DNA of 64,000 nt from the NCBI RefSeq assembly GCF_009729095.1, contig NZ_VTGX01000001.1, forward strand, positions 1,922,001-1,986,000. The letters run 5' to 3'. The stretch is from Mycolicibacterium sp. CBMA 247. GTDB taxonomy: Bacteria; Actinomycetota; Actinomycetes; Mycobacteriales; Mycobacteriaceae. The notes under the pieces are model-generated. The model was not told the origin of the DNA and ran no database searches. It saw only the letters and a list, made by a program, of their open reading frames with translations. Below, one piece after another: positions 63,916 through 64,000 of this stretch; position 1 is the first letter of the stretch; the number at the start of each line of letters is the position of its first letter. Both the position numbers and the translations under genes were made by a program.

Positions 63916-63952
63916 CAGTAAGCGCACGACCGCATGGGTCGTGCGCTTACTG
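63916..63952 (-). terminator. Perfect 16-bp-stem hairpin upstream of iniB
   Basis: Arms CAGTAAGCGCACGACC and GGTCGTGCGCTTACTG flank the loop GCATG. It lies 27 bp beyond the stop of the gene entering from the window edge on the minus strand, consistent with a terminator for that gene and insulation of the iniB promoter. Confidence 0.75.
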
Positions 63953-63978
63953 AAGTGTGGGCTGGTCTATTGGTGAGA

Positions 63979-64000
63979 TCAGTCGAAGATGTCGAATCCG
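63979..64000 (-). CDS. 3' end of an unidentified minus-strand gene (partial)
   Basis: The last codons read GFDIFD then TGA at 63981-63979, followed by a strong hairpin, which is how a gene end should look. Only six residues are inside the window, so nothing can be said of the product. The frame is inferred from the terminator position. Confidence 0.35.

Noticed and set aside
63685..63927. 81-residue N-terminal extension of IniB
   Set aside because: The IniB domain starts at ATG 63684 with a good ribosome-binding site; the upstream frame covers the expected promoter region and has no IniB similarity.

Overview
This high-GC window comes from a mycobacterium, most likely a rapid grower (Mycolicibacterium type). 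The evidence is the combination of clpB, a dnaK-grpE-dnaJ-hspR operon with HspR (HAIR) operators, an iniB-iniA-iniC operon, F420-dependent and mycothiol-type enzymes, ESX (type VII) secretion-associated proteins and an AcpM-like acyl carrier protein. The backbone resembles the Rv0341-Rv0385 region of M. tuberculosis (from memory of that gene order), broken up by several accessory insertions.

Layout. 0-1.4 kb: end of a Rieske oxygenase and a DapB-like oxidoreductase. 1.5-4.1 kb: clpB with its HAIR operator. 4.1-11 kb: an accessory block between clpB and the Rv0385-like flavohaemoprotein. It holds three paralogous DUF2510/scramblase-like genes, two EspH-like genes, one EspC-like and one EspA/EspE-like protein, and a GAP/Sap transporter-like and a CYTH protein. 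11-17.3 kb: flavohaemoprotein, aldose epimerase, hspR-dnaJ-grpE-dnaK (minus strand). 17.3-23.4 kb: a Tn7-like transposition module (TnsA, TnsB, TnsC, TniQ) starting about 130 bp upstream of the dnaK operator. 23.5-31.3 kb: probable cargo. First comes an acyl carrier protein / FAD oxidoreductase / TetR unit. Then comes a six-gene locus of two TIR proteins, a SLOG protein, two nucleotide/DNA-modification-associated proteins and a MazG-like fusion, which reads as a nucleotide-signalling conflict (probably anti-phage) system.

31.6-41 kb: small-molecule catabolism. Two PucR regulators accompany an NCS1 permease, a GMC oxidoreductase with small subunit, two SDR enzymes and a creatininase-family hydrolase. 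41.1-51.8 kb: a seven-gene glycine/serine operon on the minus strand (gcvP-gcvT-gcvH-glyA-sdaA-lipA-lpd) behind a tandem glycine riboswitch, with a ureohydrolase gene upstream. 52-57 kb: small genes, namely a frameshifted metallo-beta-lactamase-fold gene, a lipoprotein, an LLM oxidoreductase, two Thr-rich membrane proteins, and an AbiEi/DUF559-like gene flanked by two copies of a hairpin element. 57-64 kb: an unusual membrane-anchored Hsp70-like protein, then iniC, iniA and iniB.

Two regions are the best candidates for undescribed biology. One is the TIR/SLOG/Nmad2/HMUDK/MazG locus (26.0-31.3 kb). The other is the Esp/DUF2510 block (4.1-10.8 kb), whose three paralogous DUF2510 genes all appear to start at AUU or AUC. 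All family assignments are from reading motifs, without database searches.
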